From contig SZWC01000505.1 in the NCBI GenBank assembly GCA_023375785.1, forward strand, positions 101,389-165,388: a stretch of 64,000 nucleotides of DNA, given 5' to 3'. This stretch comes from Penium margaritaceum. Its lineage: Eukaryota; Streptophyta; Zygnematophyceae; Desmidiales; Peniaceae. A model generated the notes under the pieces. It was not told the origin of the DNA. It saw nothing but the letters and a program-made list of their open reading frames with translations, and made no database searches. Below, in pieces: positions 40,784-51,391 of the stretch (positions are counted from its first letter, which is position 1; each line of letters starts with the position of its first letter). The position numbers were made by a program, and so were the translations under genes.

Positions 40784-41428
40784 GTGTTGGGTAACCCTGA
40801 GTCCGTCGTTGCTCTTCAATCCATCGTTGGGGTGCTCACGTACATGGCCAGTACCACCCGTTTGGACATTGTCTGTGCGGTAAATGTTCTTGCTCAGTAC
40901 GCTTGGGATCCCTGTACGGCACACCTCCGTGTGGCTGCATATGTCTTGTGCTACGTCATTGGGTCTGCCCACACTGGCCTTGCCTTTCCGGCCGTATCCG
41001 GTGTGCCTTTTCTTGAAGGATACACAAACAACGATTACACCCGTGACGCGGATGCTCGGAGTCGTAGTGGCTTCGCCATCCTACTCAGGGCCGCTGCCAT
41101 CTCCTGGCGTATCGGCAAGCAGGGCTTTCTTGCTCGCAGCACGGGCGAGGCCGAGTACATTGCCTTGGGTGGTGCAGCTGGTGAGGCTGTGTGGCTCCGC
41201 AGCCTCCTTGATGATTTTCGTCTCCCCACGCCGCGTTTGCCTCTCTACACTGATAGTGAGAGTGGTCTGGCTATTGCCAAGAATGCCATTGTGCTTCACT
41301 GCCGTACAGAGCTCGTCAATGTCGAGCACCACTACGTGCGTGATATCGTCGCCGCTCGCTATGTCTCTCTACACTTCATCACCGTTGAGTTTCATCTTGC
41401 TGACTTCCTCATCAAGGCTCTTCACTAG
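40784..41428 (+). pseudogene. Copia D RNase H
   Basis: It shows LQSIVGVLTYMASTTRLDI, VNVLAQYAWDPCTAHLRVA, the SGFAILLRAAAISWRIGKQG block, ARSTGEAEYIALGGAAGEAV and VEHHYVRDIVAARYVSLHFI. This is a complete-looking copia RNase H of 214 residues ending at the element's last stop. Confidence 0.88.
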
Positions 41429-41804
41429 CCCGCCTTTTCCTATAGCATTACCGCGGTTGGTCTTGGCACCCTGCCCCCGGGCTGACTAATTATCCTCCCT
41501 CCCTCTGTCCTGCCCCTCATGCTGTTGTTTTGGCCATCACATGGTCATCTTCTTGATGATTGTCTCTCCTTTACCCTTGTATTTCCCCCCCTCCTCTTTC
41601 CGTGCAGGTTTCTCTGCTTGCCTACCTCACCGCCGGCTCTGCTCGCCTACCTGGCCCTTGTCCATGCCTCCGTGTCCCTCCCCCCGTCCCTCCCGTTCCT
41701 CTGATTTGTGGAGTGCAGGTCCTTGATTCCTTCGCCATGGCAGGGGGTGCCCGTTCCCGGGCAGACTGCGTGAGCTGGTTGGACGCTGGTGGCATTGTCC
41801 GAGC

Positions 41805-42065
41805 TTTTGTTGGAGTGCTTCTGGTGGGGTGCTTCTGGTGCGGTGCTTCTAGTGGGGTGCTCCCACTCTGATGCTTTAGGGGGTGCTTATGGCTGTGTGC
41901 ACCGTGGCGGCTGCTTCTAAGGGTGCCCCTGGCCGGGTGCTTTTGGTGATGTTTTCCGGTCTTCTCGTGGGGTGCTTTTGGTGGGGTACTTCTTGTGGGC
42001 TGCTCCCGTTGCGGTTGCTTTCGAGGGTGCTCCCGGCTCGGTGCTTTTGGCGGCGTGCTGGTCAT
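41805..42065. repeat. G/T-rich minisatellite, unit GGTGCTTCTGGTGGG-like
   Basis: Degenerate repeats of GGGGTGCTT(C/T)TGGTG occur about a dozen times in 260 bp, closest to regular between 41810 and 41870. Confidence 0.75.
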
Positions 42066-42554
42066 TGCTCTCAACGGGCCTTGCACGCTGTGCGTGGCCT
42101 CTCTCCGTATCAGGCAGCATGCGCTATGCCTCTACCGGCCGTCTCTCTCTCCGCTCATTGCTGCTAGTGCAATGGTGTTCAAGCTTTCTACTTGCAACAC
42201 CTACCCTCGCTTGCACTATCGTGTTAAAGTAGCAAACATTTGTCGCTCCTTTGTTAGTGAGCCTAGATTAGTTCTACTGTTTTCCTTATGCTGTAGCCTA
42301 ACCTGCGTGTTAATTTCACGTTAGCTGTAGATCTTGCTGTCTGCTTGTTTTCTGGGTTACGCTCGGCACTTTCCTCGAGCGATTTATGTGAGCTCTGTGC
42401 GGTTTGCCACGCTTAGTGGCAAGCCACGTGAGCAGTGTTGCACGACCCGATAGGGGTCAGTTGCACTCGCTCGATCCATTCATTCTTACCAACAAACTCA
42501 CTCATTTCAACTCTTGATCCTCGCCCCACTCTAAATCCCCTCGCCTTGATCCCC

Positions 42555-42725
42555 CCTCAGCTATCAAGAGCACTCCCCCTCACAGCTCTTGAGAGCTCGT
42601 CTCCCCTCACAACACCAAGAGCCGGAGTCAGCCCCACGGCTAACTCTTGGCATCCCCCCTCACAGAGCCAAGAGCCACCCGGCTCTCGGCAGGAGCTAAG
42701 TGTTGAGCTGACACTTAGCTTTCGC
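42555..42725. repeat. Hairpin cluster with repeated CCCCTCACA motif
   Basis: Three copies of a CCCCTCACA motif alternate with short inverted repeats: TCAAGAGC/GCTCTTGA, AGAGCC/GGCTCT and GCTAAGTGT/ACACTTAGC. The function is unknown. It could be part of an LTR. Confidence 0.6.
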
Positions 42726-42849
42726 TCCACCCACTCCGTGCTCAGCCTCCATCCACTCTGTCCTCCCCCTCCTGCTGCCCTATTCAACAAAACAGCCACT
42801 AATGGCAGCAGCTAAAGAAGCACCCGAATCCTCACAAAAGAAGAAACAC

Positions 42850-43048
42850 CTCCAGTCGAATTGCGGCTAACTTTCCGAGCCGCCACGCACATCCCAACTT
42901 TGGAAGCCCATGTCTCCCTTATTACATTTTCAATTCCGGTTATTCAAGTTGCACTGGATGAAAAAACTCATCAAATTTCAGTAACATTTCTTTCACTCTG
43001 GATTTGGAGCACTCTGCAGGTAGCTTGAGTGAATTGTGAGGATTTTCC
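42850..43048 (-). repeat. Copia H 3' LTR remnant, left of element C
   Basis: It matches the LTR of H at 53440-53516 (gcggctaact then cgagcc, then caactttg). It belongs with 48620-48694, from which it is separated by the insertion of element C. The outer part of this LTR is missing. Confidence 0.72.
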
Positions 43049-43775
43049 TGTTGACATGGTGTGCCCCTTGCCATGAGTGCCGTTGATCGTACTCCCTGGT
43101 TTGACCACTGAGGAGTGGTCGAACACCTGATCTGACTTTAGATTTGGATTCCTTGGAGTTTTCCATGTAGGATCGAGCTTGGAATTGCTCAATTTGAGTG
43201 AGTATTCAGAAAGTTAGCCTAGCCCGAAAATCGGGTGGTGGGCGTGTGGAATCTGGTACCCGTCATTGGTGGCGGGATAATCCACCACCAGTGATCCTAG
43301 TTCGTCTCTAATGGGCTCCAAAAGCACATGGGCCATGAAGGAATGAATGTGGATGGTCCCCTGGACCAAGGCATGCCCCTCCCCATGTTGGGATGACAGG
43401 AAGGGCGCTTCGACAGGCCACCGTCGAAGCGCCTCCCGTCACTCCCGTTCGTGGGCATGGAGGGCGGCTCGGCTCCACCGAGGGTTACTTCGACGGCTGT
43501 AGCAGGGGCCCTACTGCTCCGATTTGGGCGTGCTTGGATGCGTTGAAAAGCTAAGATCACAGGCTGTAAGAATCTGATGTAATATCACTATGCTAACTAA
43601 CAAAAATGTGTTTTGATTCAGATCTACTGAATGCGACGTGTTCTGCCCACTCTTGCCCGTGATCCTTGTGCTCCACACTCTTCACAATTGGTGTCCATTG
43701 GCTGCCCAAACCTTGGTAGCGTGAACCAGTGAGAGGTAGGCATCCTTGAGAGTACCTCCACACCCACTAGAGCCA
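43049..43775 (+). repeat. Copia C 5' LTR
   Basis: It starts TGTTGACATGGTGTG and ends CTAGAGCCA directly before the primer site. It aligns end to end with 47897-48619. Confidence 0.9.
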
Positions 43776-43777
43776 AC

Positions 43778-43797
43778 AAAGGGTTATGGGCCCACGT
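43778..43797 (+). other. Half-tRNA-iMet primer binding site of copia C
   Basis: AAAGGGTTATGGGCCCACGT, with GGGTTATGGGCCCAC exactly complementary to the initiator tRNA-Met anticodon arm as I know it from plants. Confidence 0.85.
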
Positions 43798-43845
43798 GCT
43801 TAGACGGACCCTAGCTCTTCAAGCTTCACGCTACCGCCGCGCGCG

Positions 43846-44199
43846 ATGGCAACGACCGAGCAAGAGAGCATCGGCGCCGTCTCCAAGTTTGATGGAAACG
43901 GCTTCCCCTTGTGGAGGTGGCAGTTTGAGGTCTACCTCGATGACAAGGGTCTTCTTGAGCTGGTTAACGGTGAAGAGACCGCGCCTCTGGATACCGCGAC
44001 GCCGGAGGAAGTGGACAAGTACAAGAAGCGCAACAAGAAGGCGCTTGCATTGTTGGTGTTAGCGCTTGCACCGCCGCAGCGCGCACTGATTCAAGGATGC
44101 ACGGAGGCCGCGGAGGCCTGGAAGAAACTCTGCACCATCTACCAGTCCACCAACCTTGCTAACCAACTCTTCGTCCTCAAGAGGCTCGTCACCCTTTGA
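43846..44199 (+). pseudogene. Copia C Gag, N-terminal part
   Basis: It starts MATTEQESIGAVSKFDGNGF, followed by FPLWRWQFEVYLDDKGLLEL and AEAWKKLCTIYQSTNLANQL, the UBN2-like copia Gag fold. The ATG at 43846 follows the primer site by about 50 bp and is the likely translation start. Confidence 0.85.
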
Positions 44200-44258
44200 G
44201 CCAACGAAGGCGACGACATCATGGAGATCCTGCAGCAGATTGAGTCCCTTACTGCCGA

Positions 44259-45794
44259 GTGCGTAGCCACTGGATGGAAGGTCGAACCTCAGCTGCAAGC
44301 CATGATCCTCCTTCTGGCCTTGCCGGAAAGTTGGAGTCCCATGATCACCATCGTAGGAGGCTGGCCGCCGATGAGCTGAAGTACCCGAAGGTGGCTGAGT
44401 ACGTCCGCAATGAATGGATGCGGCGTGGTGGGAGAGAAAGCGGGACAACGTCAAGTTCCGCCTATGCCGTCCGCCCTCAAGGTGGAGGGGGAGGCAAGAA
44501 GGGGAAGGGTGCTAACCAGGGTACCAAGAGAGGTGACAACAAGGGGGAGTACTACAACTGTGGAAAACAGGGCCACTATGCACGCAACTGCCCCAACAAG
44601 AAGTCGGACCAGCCCGGGAAGGGCGGGAAGGACACCCAAGCCATGATGGCCAGGGAGTCTACCGACTTGACAGATCCGGAAGTCACTGTGATCGACTCCG
44701 GATCAGGCCGCCACACACAATGCAACCGGGCGGCATTCGTCACCTATGGCGCCACCGAGCGGCGCATGACAGTGGCCAACNAGGTGCTCTTCAACAAGAA
44801 GGAGGCCATCATCCGGAAGGAGGGAGATGGCGAGGTGATTGCGCGTGGCAAGAGGGAGGAGGACCTCTACCTTCTTCGCACCAAGGTCCTTGCCGATGCG
44901 GTAAGGACTGACGCCGTCAACCTCGTGACGAAGGATGAAGGAAATTTGGACCTGTGGCACCGTCGCCTATGTCACATCGCTCCCTCAACTGTGAGGGACA
45001 TGGCAAAGAAGGAAGTGGTGCGGGGCCTTGAGGTCAAGGGCCTGGATACAACCAAGAATGCCGTGTGCGAGCCATGCGTGGTGGGCAAGGCGACACGGCA
45101 GCCGTTTGACGGCAAAGGGACGCGTGCATCGACAAAGTTGGAGGTGGTGCACACGGATGTGTGCGGACCGTTCGAGCCCTCCATTGGTGAAGATCGCTAC
45201 TTCGTCACCTTCATCAACGACCACAGCCGCAAGCTCTACCTCTACATCATCAAGAGGAAGAGCGATGTCTTGTCGTGCATGCAGGAATTTGTGGCGGCTG
45301 TGGAGCGGCAAACGGAGTTGAAGGTGAAGGCGTTCCGGAGCGACAACGGTGGCGAGTACGAGGGCTGCTCGGCATGGATGAAGAGCAAGGGGATCGCATG
45401 GCAGAAAACTACGCCACACTCTCCGCAGCAGAATGGCGTCGCCGAGAGGGTGAACCACACCATCCTCAACATGGTCCGGTCCATGTTGAGCGATGCCGGC
45501 CTCGCGCAGCGCTACTGGGGCGAGGCGGCACGGACAGCGGCGTACATCATGAACCTGACGCCGACAAAGCCGCTAAAGGACGCAGAGTCCAAGGTGTGGA
45601 AGACGCCACAAGAAGTGTGGAGCAGGAGGAAGCCAACTGTGGCACACCTCCGCACGTTTGGTTGCGTTGCACATGCTGTTGTGCAGGTACGGGAGGGGCG
45701 GGGCAAGCTGGACCCGCGGACTCGCCGGTGCATCTTTGTCGGGTACGAGAGCAAGAGCAAGGCGTACCGGCTCTTTGACCCGCGGAGGCAGTAG
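44259..45794 (+). pseudogene. Copia C Gag end, protease and integrase
   Basis: In order: Gag end, zinc knuckle (YYNCGKQGHYARNCPNKK, about 44552-44605), protease active-site block (VTVIDSGSGRHTQCNRA, about 44685-44735), pre-integrase (LDLWHRRLCHIAPSTV and CEPCVVGKATRQPF), and integrase (VHTDVCGPFEPS, FRSDNGGEYEG, SPQQNGVAERVNHTIL, then the GYESKSKAYRLFD block). The N at 44781 lies between protease and pre-integrase and probably stands for sequence of unknown length. Confidence 0.88.
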
Positions 45795-46298
45795 ATCGTG
45801 AAGAGTCACGACGTCACGTTTGACGAGGAGAGTTGATGGACGGACAAGGACGCGGGTCTCTCCAAGCGGGGGGAGTGGCTGCCACTCCTTAAGGGGGAGA
45901 CGCCGGAGGACGCAAAAGAGGGTGACGTCCCATCGGCTCAAACCGGCGATAACCATCCTGGGGATGGGGGAGCGGCTGATTTGCATTCAGCCGATTTGGA
46001 CAGTGAGTCCGAAGCGCCGGCAGCAGTGGAGCTAAACGAGGAGGCGGGGAATGAGCTCGCATCTCCACGGTCCCCGAGAGAGGGGGAGCAGGTCAGTGGT
46101 GCAAGTGGCGTCGCGAGAGGGCAGCAGCAGCAGCAGCAGCAGCAGTGGCAGTAGCAGCAGCAGCCTCAACAGCAGCAGCCCCGGAGAAGCGGACGCGCAA
46201 GAAGGACGGCAAAATGGTACGATGCTGCGCAGGGCACCTGGACTGGGTTTGCTCGAGCGTTCTTTGCGCAAGAGGAGCCCGAGACCATCAAGGAGGCG

Positions 46299-47843
46299 TT
46301 GCAGCAGAAGGATGGGGCTGAGTGGGAGGGAGCCATAAAATCTGAGCTTGCCTCCCACGAAGAGAACGGCACTTGGCAGCTGATTGACAGATCGGAAGGT
46401 GCAAAAATCATCCGCTCCAAGTGGATCTTCAAGAAGAAGCTCACTAAGGAGGGGAAGGCGGAGCGGTACAAGGCGCGGCTGGTGGCGAAGGGGTACGCCA
46501 AGCGAAAAGGTGAACACTACGATGAAACCTTCGCGCCGGTGGCGAAGTTCGCCTCCATCCGCTCCATCCTCTCGGTGGCGGCGGCGCGTGACTACGAAGT
46601 CCACCAAATGGACGTGAAAACCGCATTCCTCAACGGCGACCTGGACAAGGAGGTCTACATGGAGGTGCCGGAAGGGGTGGACGCGCCGCCGGACAAGGTG
46701 TGCCGGCTTCGCAAGGCGCTCTACGGGCTCAAGCAAGCGCCACTCATGTGGTACCTGAAAATGGACGGCTTCATGGCCGAGCTTGGCTTCAAGTGCTGCG
46801 AGGCAGATCACAGCGTGTACGTGCGAAAGCAGCCGGGGTTGCACCAGATTGTGGTCCTCTACGTGGATGACCTCATCCTCGTGTCATCGAACATGGAGGA
46901 GTTGGTGAACCTGAAGCGGCAGCTGGGCGGTCGGTTCAAAATGACCGACATGGGCGAGCTCGAGTACTACCTCGGCGTCGCCATCAAGAGGGACCGCAAA
47001 GCACGCACGCTTGAGATGGGGCAGGCAAAGCATGTGCAAGAGGTGCTCCGCTGCTACAACATGGAGGAGTGCAATCCCATCGGCACACCCATGACCACCA
47101 CATGTGAGTTGAGCTCGAGCATGGACCCGAGCACGGACGAGGAGAAGGAGGAGATGGCAGGTGTGCCATACCAGTCCGCAGTGGGGAGCATCATGTACGC
47201 CATGGTGGCGACGCGGCCCGACCTGGCCTTCGCGGAGGGCCAAGTGAGCCGTTACGTTGCTGACCCCGGGCCGTTGCATTGGCAAGCGGTGAAGCAGATC
47301 CTCCGCTATCTCAAGGCGACAAAACAGTCGCGGCTCGTGTTCGGAGGGGGAGCGCGTGATGACTCCCTTGAGTTGGTCGGCTACTCGGATGCCGACTGGG
47401 CTGGTGATGTGGATGACAGAAAATCAACATCGGGATACGTGTTTGTGCTTGGTGGTGCAGCAGTTTCATGGGCAAGCAGGAAGCAGGACTGTGTTGCACT
47501 GTCCAGCACCGAAGCGGAGTACATTGTACTCGCAGAAGCTGCAAAGGAGGCGGTGTGGCTGCGGCGGCTGCTAAAAGAGATCGGCGTGCCGCAAAAGAGG
47601 CCGACAATACTCAATGTGGAAAACATGAGTGCCATCAGTCTGACCCAGAACCCGGTGCTGTACAGGAGGACAAAGCACATCGAGATCCGACATCACTACG
47701 CGCGGGACTTGGTGGCGAAGGGAGATGCGACTATTGTGCATTGTGGCACTAAACGCATGCTCGCTAATGCCATGACCAAGGTACAGCCCAAGGACAGGCA
47801 CGACACAAGCTGCATGGAGCTCGGTCTGCGCTGTGAAGTTTAA
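46299..47843 (+). CDS. Copia C reverse transcriptase and RNase H, 514 aa
   Basis: The long open segment carries the complete set of Ty1/copia RT blocks (EGAIKSELASHEENGTWQLI, RYKARLVAKGYAKRKGEHYD, VHQMDVKTAFLNGDLDKEVY, KALYGLKQAPLMWYLKMDGF, VVLYVDDLILVSSNMEELV, MTDMGELEYYLGVAIKRDRK) and RNase H blocks (GYSDADWAGDVDDRKSTSGY, ALSSTEAEYIVLAEAAKEAV, EIRHHYARDLVAKGDATIVH). The segment ends about 50 bp before the 3' LTR. It is the least damaged RT of the window. Upstream (45830-46295) is a linker with Gln/Ser repeats. Confidence 0.92.
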   Translation: MQQKDGAEWEGAIKSELASHEENGTWQLIDRSEGAKIIRSKWIFKKKLTKEGKAERYKARLVAKGYAKRKGEHYDETFAPVAKFASIRSILSVAAARDYEVHQMDVKTAFLNGDLDKEVYMEVPEGVDAPPDKVCRLRKALYGLKQAPLMWYLKMDGFMAELGFKCCEADHSVYVRKQPGLHQIVVLYVDDLILVSSNMEELVNLKRQLGGRFKMTDMGELEYYLGVAIKRDRKARTLEMGQAKHVQEVLRCYNMEECNPIGTPMTTTCELSSSMDPSTDEEKEEMAGVPYQSAVGSIMYAMVATRPDLAFAEGQVSRYVADPGPLHWQAVKQILRYLKATKQSRLVFGGGARDDSLELVGYSDADWAGDVDDRKSTSGYVFVLGGAAVSWASRKQDCVALSSTEAEYIVLAEAAKEAVWLRRLLKEIGVPQKRPTILNVENMSAISLTQNPVLYRRTKHIEIRHHYARDLVAKGDATIVHCGTKRMLANAMTKVQPKDRHDTSCMELGLRCEV

Positions 47844-47896
47844 AATGCTACAGGTTCCAAGGACAGGGCATCAAGGCTGCGGTGCAAGGGGGAGAT

Positions 47897-48619
47897 TGTT
47901 GACATGGTGTGCCCCTTGCCATGAGTGCCGTTGATCGTACTCCCTGGTTTGACCACTGAGGAGTAGTCGAACACCTGATCTGAATTTAGATTTGGATTGC
48001 TTGGATTTTTCCATGCAGGATCGAGCTTTGAATCGCTCGATTTGAGTGAGTATTCAGAAAGTTAGCCTAGCCCGAAAATCGGGTGGTGGGCGTGTGGAAT
48101 CTGGTACTCGTCATTGGTGGCGGGAGAATCCACCGCCAGTGATCCTAGTTTGTCTCTAATGGGCTCCAAAAGCACATGGGCCATGAAGGAATGAATGTGG
48201 ATGGTCCCCTGGACCAAAGCATGCCCCTCCCCAAGTTGGGATGACAGGAAGGGCGCTTCGACAGGCCACCGTCGAAGCGCCTCCCGTCACTCCCGTTCGT
48301 GGGCATGGAGGGCGGCTCGGCTCCACCAAGGGTTACTTCGACGGCCGTAGCAGGGGCCCTACTGCTCCGATTTGGGCGTGCTTGGATGCGTTGGAAAGCT
48401 AAGATCACAGGCTATAAGAATCTGATGTAATATCACTATGCTAACTAACAAAAACGTGTTTCGATTCAGATCTACTGAATGCGACGTGTTCTGCCCACTC
48501 TTGCCCGTGATCCTTGTGCTCCACACTCTTCACAATTGGTGTCCATTGGTTGCCCAAACCTTGGTAGCGTGAACCAGTGAGAGGCATCCTTGAGGGTGCC
48601 TCCAAACCCACTAGAACCA
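47897..48619 (+). repeat. Copia C 3' LTR
   Basis: It starts TGTTGACATGGTGTG after the purine tract and ends CTAGAACCA. Partner of 43049-43775. Confidence 0.9.
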
Positions 48620-48694
48620 AAATTTACCCCCTCCAGCGGCTTGTCAACACCTCCTGGCACCGTTCTTGGACATGCTGAGGGGCCAAATACAACA
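48620..48694 (-). repeat. Copia H 3' LTR, first 75 bp
   Basis: On the minus strand it starts TGTTGTATTTGG, preceded by a purine tract (GAGAGGGAGGA). It resembles the start of the LTR of B (GGTGCC-GGAGG block), with element C inserted at its inner end. Confidence 0.7.
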
Positions 48695-48737
48695 TCCTCC
48701 CTCTCACACCTACCATGCCCGCTGCTCCTCCTTGCTC

Positions 48738-49395
48738 TCACTCATCTTCCACTGCGTCCTCCAGTCTTTCAAAGCTGGTCACTCCAAGTCCGGTTACGCT
48801 CATGACGTGCCAATCCAATAGTTGCGCCATGTTCAAGCAATCCGCAAGCATGTGGCACGTGTTGTAGTGCTGCAGCACCTCCTGTCCCTTCTCCATCATA
48901 TCCCGTACGCAATGGTAACGCACGTCAATGTGTACCATCCTCTTGTGCTACTTCGGGTTGTTGGTCGGCAAGATAGCATTGGTATTCTTCTCTTGCACTA
49001 CCGTTGGCTCTTGCTGCCCCACGTCCAGCGCCCCCAACAACCTACATTGCCTCCTTGACTGTTTTGGCCAGTGCGATGTACTCCAACTCTAGTATGAAGG
49101 TGGTGATGCAGTCGTGCTTTCTGCTACACCATGAGATCGCTGCACAAGTGAGGCAGAACACAAAGCCGGATGTGGAATTCCACTTGTCCACATTGCCAGC
49201 GTAGTCTGCATCCGTATAGTAGACCAGACGCAAAGGGTCCAACTGTCCTTTGCCTTCAAACCTCAGGCATACGCTCCGCGTCATCTGCGGGTAGTGGATG
49301 ATGCGCTTGACTGCCTTCCAGAGTAGTGGCCCTGGATGGGCCACATACGTGCTCACTTGGTCCACCGCATAGGTTGAGTCGCCACCATGGCGCAC
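48738..49395 (-). pseudogene. Copia H RNase H
   Basis: Motifs: YAVDQVSTYVAHPGPLLWKA, YTDADYAGNVDKWNSTSGFV, ELEYIALAKTVKEAM, and the terminal VHIDVRYHCVRDMMEKGQEV and CHMLADCLNMAQLLDWHVM blocks. Confidence 0.82.
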
Positions 49396-49608
49396 ATGAG
49401 GCTGCCCACTACCAAATGGTAGGGCACTCTTGTCATATCCTCCCGTTTCTCTTTTGTTTACAACACCATTGCCACACTCAGTTCACAGGTTGTAGAGACC
49501 AGACTTCCAACTGGTTTGCAATCCTCCATGCCGTACCGCTTGAGCACCTCGGCCACGTACTTGGCCTGCTCCAGCTCAAGCATGCACTCCCTCCGGTTCC
49601 GCGTGATG

Positions 49609-50145
49609 CTAACCCTGAGGTAGTACTCCAACTCCCCTATGTCTGACATTTGGGAACTGTGTGATGATAGGACGGAGCTTCTTGTCATGCCACACAACCA
49701 CGCTGTGATCCAACTCACAACGCTTGAAGCCGAGTTGTGCCATAAAGTTGTCCATCTGTTGGTCCCAACATCTGGGCGACAACATTATCCCATGCAAGGA
49801 CTGCAGCTTGCACACTATACCCTCCGGTGCCTCCACCCCCTCAGGCACCTCCATGTAGATGTCTTTGTCTATGACACCTCTGACAAAGGCCGTCTTCATG
49901 TCCATTTGGTAGAGCTCCATGTCCTTTGCGGCTGCCACTACAAGGATCACCCGGATTCTTGTGAACTTGGCAATGGGAGCAAACGTCTCATCATAGTGCT
50001 TTCCCGTACACTGCGCGTATCCCTTTGCCACCAGCCGTGCCGTGTATTTTTCAAACACACCTTTCTTTATGAACTTGGTCTTGAAGACCCACTTTGAGCA
50101 TGACCTTGGCATCTTTGGGCCTGTCAACAAGCTTTCACGTGTCAT
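49609..50145 (-). pseudogene. Copia H reverse transcriptase
   Basis: It shows SKWVFKTKFIKKGVFEKYTA, RLVAKGYAQCTGKHYDETFA, LYQMDMKTAFVRGVIDKDIY and MEVPEGVEAPEGIVCKL, an RT most like that of B. Confidence 0.83.
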
Positions 50146-50689
50146 TTTTCGTGATGGATGCTAGTTCAATTGTAATGGATGTGTCCCATTGCTCCCCTTT
50201 GGCTGTGCAAGTGCCTTTTGTACAATTGTGAAATCCGTTGATGTAGCGATCATGCATCGCGTTTTTCCGATCAATCGAGTAGTGCTTGCGTCAAAGCACT
50301 TTTTGCTACCTCTTGCTTTGGCACGGCAGTTTTGGTGGTGCATAATTGCTCTACTGCGATCCCTCCAACTCCGCATGCTCTAGTGAATCATAGACAGGAT
50401 GGCTACCTGAGGATCTCTCCCGCTCCAGCAAAACATTGCCCGGATAGGCGGCACTTCCAGTAGTTTTTCCACCGATGTCCGATGCATACTCCGCCGGGAG
50501 TGCACACCTTGACATCCTTTGTGCCTCATCCACCGGATCTTTCCAGTGGATCGCCTCATTAGCTTGATCTTCATCAGAGTCCTTCACGTTGGCTGCCACC
50601 GCTGGTGCATCACGGTGCTCCAATGTCGCATCCTCAACTTTGGTGTCTGCCGGCTTCTTCTTGTAGTCAAGGATCTAGATCCACTTGTT

Positions 50690-51340
50690 AGCTCCTGAGC
50701 TAACCACCTCTGGCAGAGAAGCCGCAAAACCCAAAAAATCTCATGAAGGTTCTTACACCTTCTTCCTTTGTTAACACGTGTCATGCACCCCAAATGTAAT
50801 CAGTCATACACTTCACCTTCAAGAGTACTAACGCCTTAGCATTACATCTCAAGAAGAGCTCAAGTTGTCAATACACAAGAGAGAGTCAAGCAAGGGTTAA
50901 TTGATCAGCATGCAAGACAAGTACTTTCATAGCTGTCTGTCCCATCCTATAACTCAAAAGCACATGCTTAGGAAGTGGCGTGAACCAACCATATCAACAA
51001 TAGACTTGCATTGTGGGCTTCACACATAAGCATCCTAGTGTTAAGGTGACACACCAGCCATGTAGCTTCCAAGAAGTTACGGACTTCCTTTCTTGGAAGC
51101 TTCCATAGCAAACAAGATGTGCATTGGGCCAGGATCGGACTCACGACCTCTCACTTGGCCAAATCAGCAAAACGGCCAAGGTAACCACTCACCCACATGG
51201 TGTACTCACAGGTCACATGTCACACGACACAGAGCATAGTTGAGTCACACTACAATGGATCCAGGGTTCATACCTCCACAATGGGAAGAGCATTCCTGAT
51301 CCCTCCTAAAACACTGAACAAGGGGCAAAAACATTCAACA
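50690..51340 (-). mobile_element. SINE-like insertion inside copia H
   Basis: About 650 bp of non-copia sequence separates the end of the integrase region (left edge near 51345) from the linker and RT (right edge near 50690). It contains a tRNA-like head on the minus strand (51131-51202) followed by unique sequence with an inverted repeat around CTTCCAAGAA (51070-51110). I do not see a clear target duplication or A-rich tail, so the ends are approximate. Confidence 0.45.
51131..51202 (-). other. tRNA-like head (Pol III box A and box B)
   Basis: The minus strand reads GTGGGTGAGTGGTTACC (box A, close to class II tRNA consensus) and GTCGTGAGTCCGATCC (box B) at tRNA-like spacing. There is no functional tRNA structure overall. 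It is probably the head of a tRNA-derived SINE. Confidence 0.55.
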
Positions 51341-51391
51341 CCACTCCTCGGTCTTTGGAGATTCCACCACACCCACTTCATTGCTGCTATT

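Larger units (their letters stand above)
37551..41428 (+). mobile_element. Ty1/copia element D, distal part (integrase, Pro/Ser-rich linker, RT, RNase H)
   Basis: Integrase resumes directly after the LTR of B (HFDRGVEFIGNTTVFFN and the LSGPYSPQQNGTAER-type block, up to about 38160). A long low-complexity Pro/Ser/Leu-rich linker follows (38170-39650). RT runs from about 39960 (FPSSRTAIKAKWVLCRNF, ARLTAKGYSKIPGVDFGDTY) with its catalytic loop YGDD at about 40499. RNase H runs 40784-41428 to a stop. Several breaks remain. The RNase H is one long open segment. Confidence 0.86.
41429..42850. other. Non-coding region after copia D: minisatellite and hairpin-rich DNA
   Basis: No coding sequence is recognisable. 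The stretch should contain the 3' LTR of D, but I cannot match it to anything upstream of 28469, so I do not call one. It holds a G/T-rich minisatellite (41805-42065) and a cluster of inverted repeats (42555-42725). Confidence 0.5.
43049..48619 (+). mobile_element. Ty1/copia element C, best preserved copia of the window, nested in H
   Basis: LTRs of 727 and 723 bp (43049-43775, 47897-48619), a half-tRNA primer site at 43778, a purine tract before the 3' LTR (GCAAGGGGGAGAT), and long open segments for Gag, protease-integrase and RT-RNase H. Eleven differences in the first 240 bp of the LTRs by eye give about 4 to 5 percent divergence, so it is fairly young. It looks nearly whole, with about three or four breaks and an N at 44781 that is an assembly join. 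Both outer flanks belong to the LTR of H. I do not see a clean target duplication. Confidence 0.9.

Noticed and set aside
51131-51202. Functional tRNA gene
   Set aside because: Only the promoter-like boxes are recognisable. Stems do not pair over the full cloverleaf by eye.
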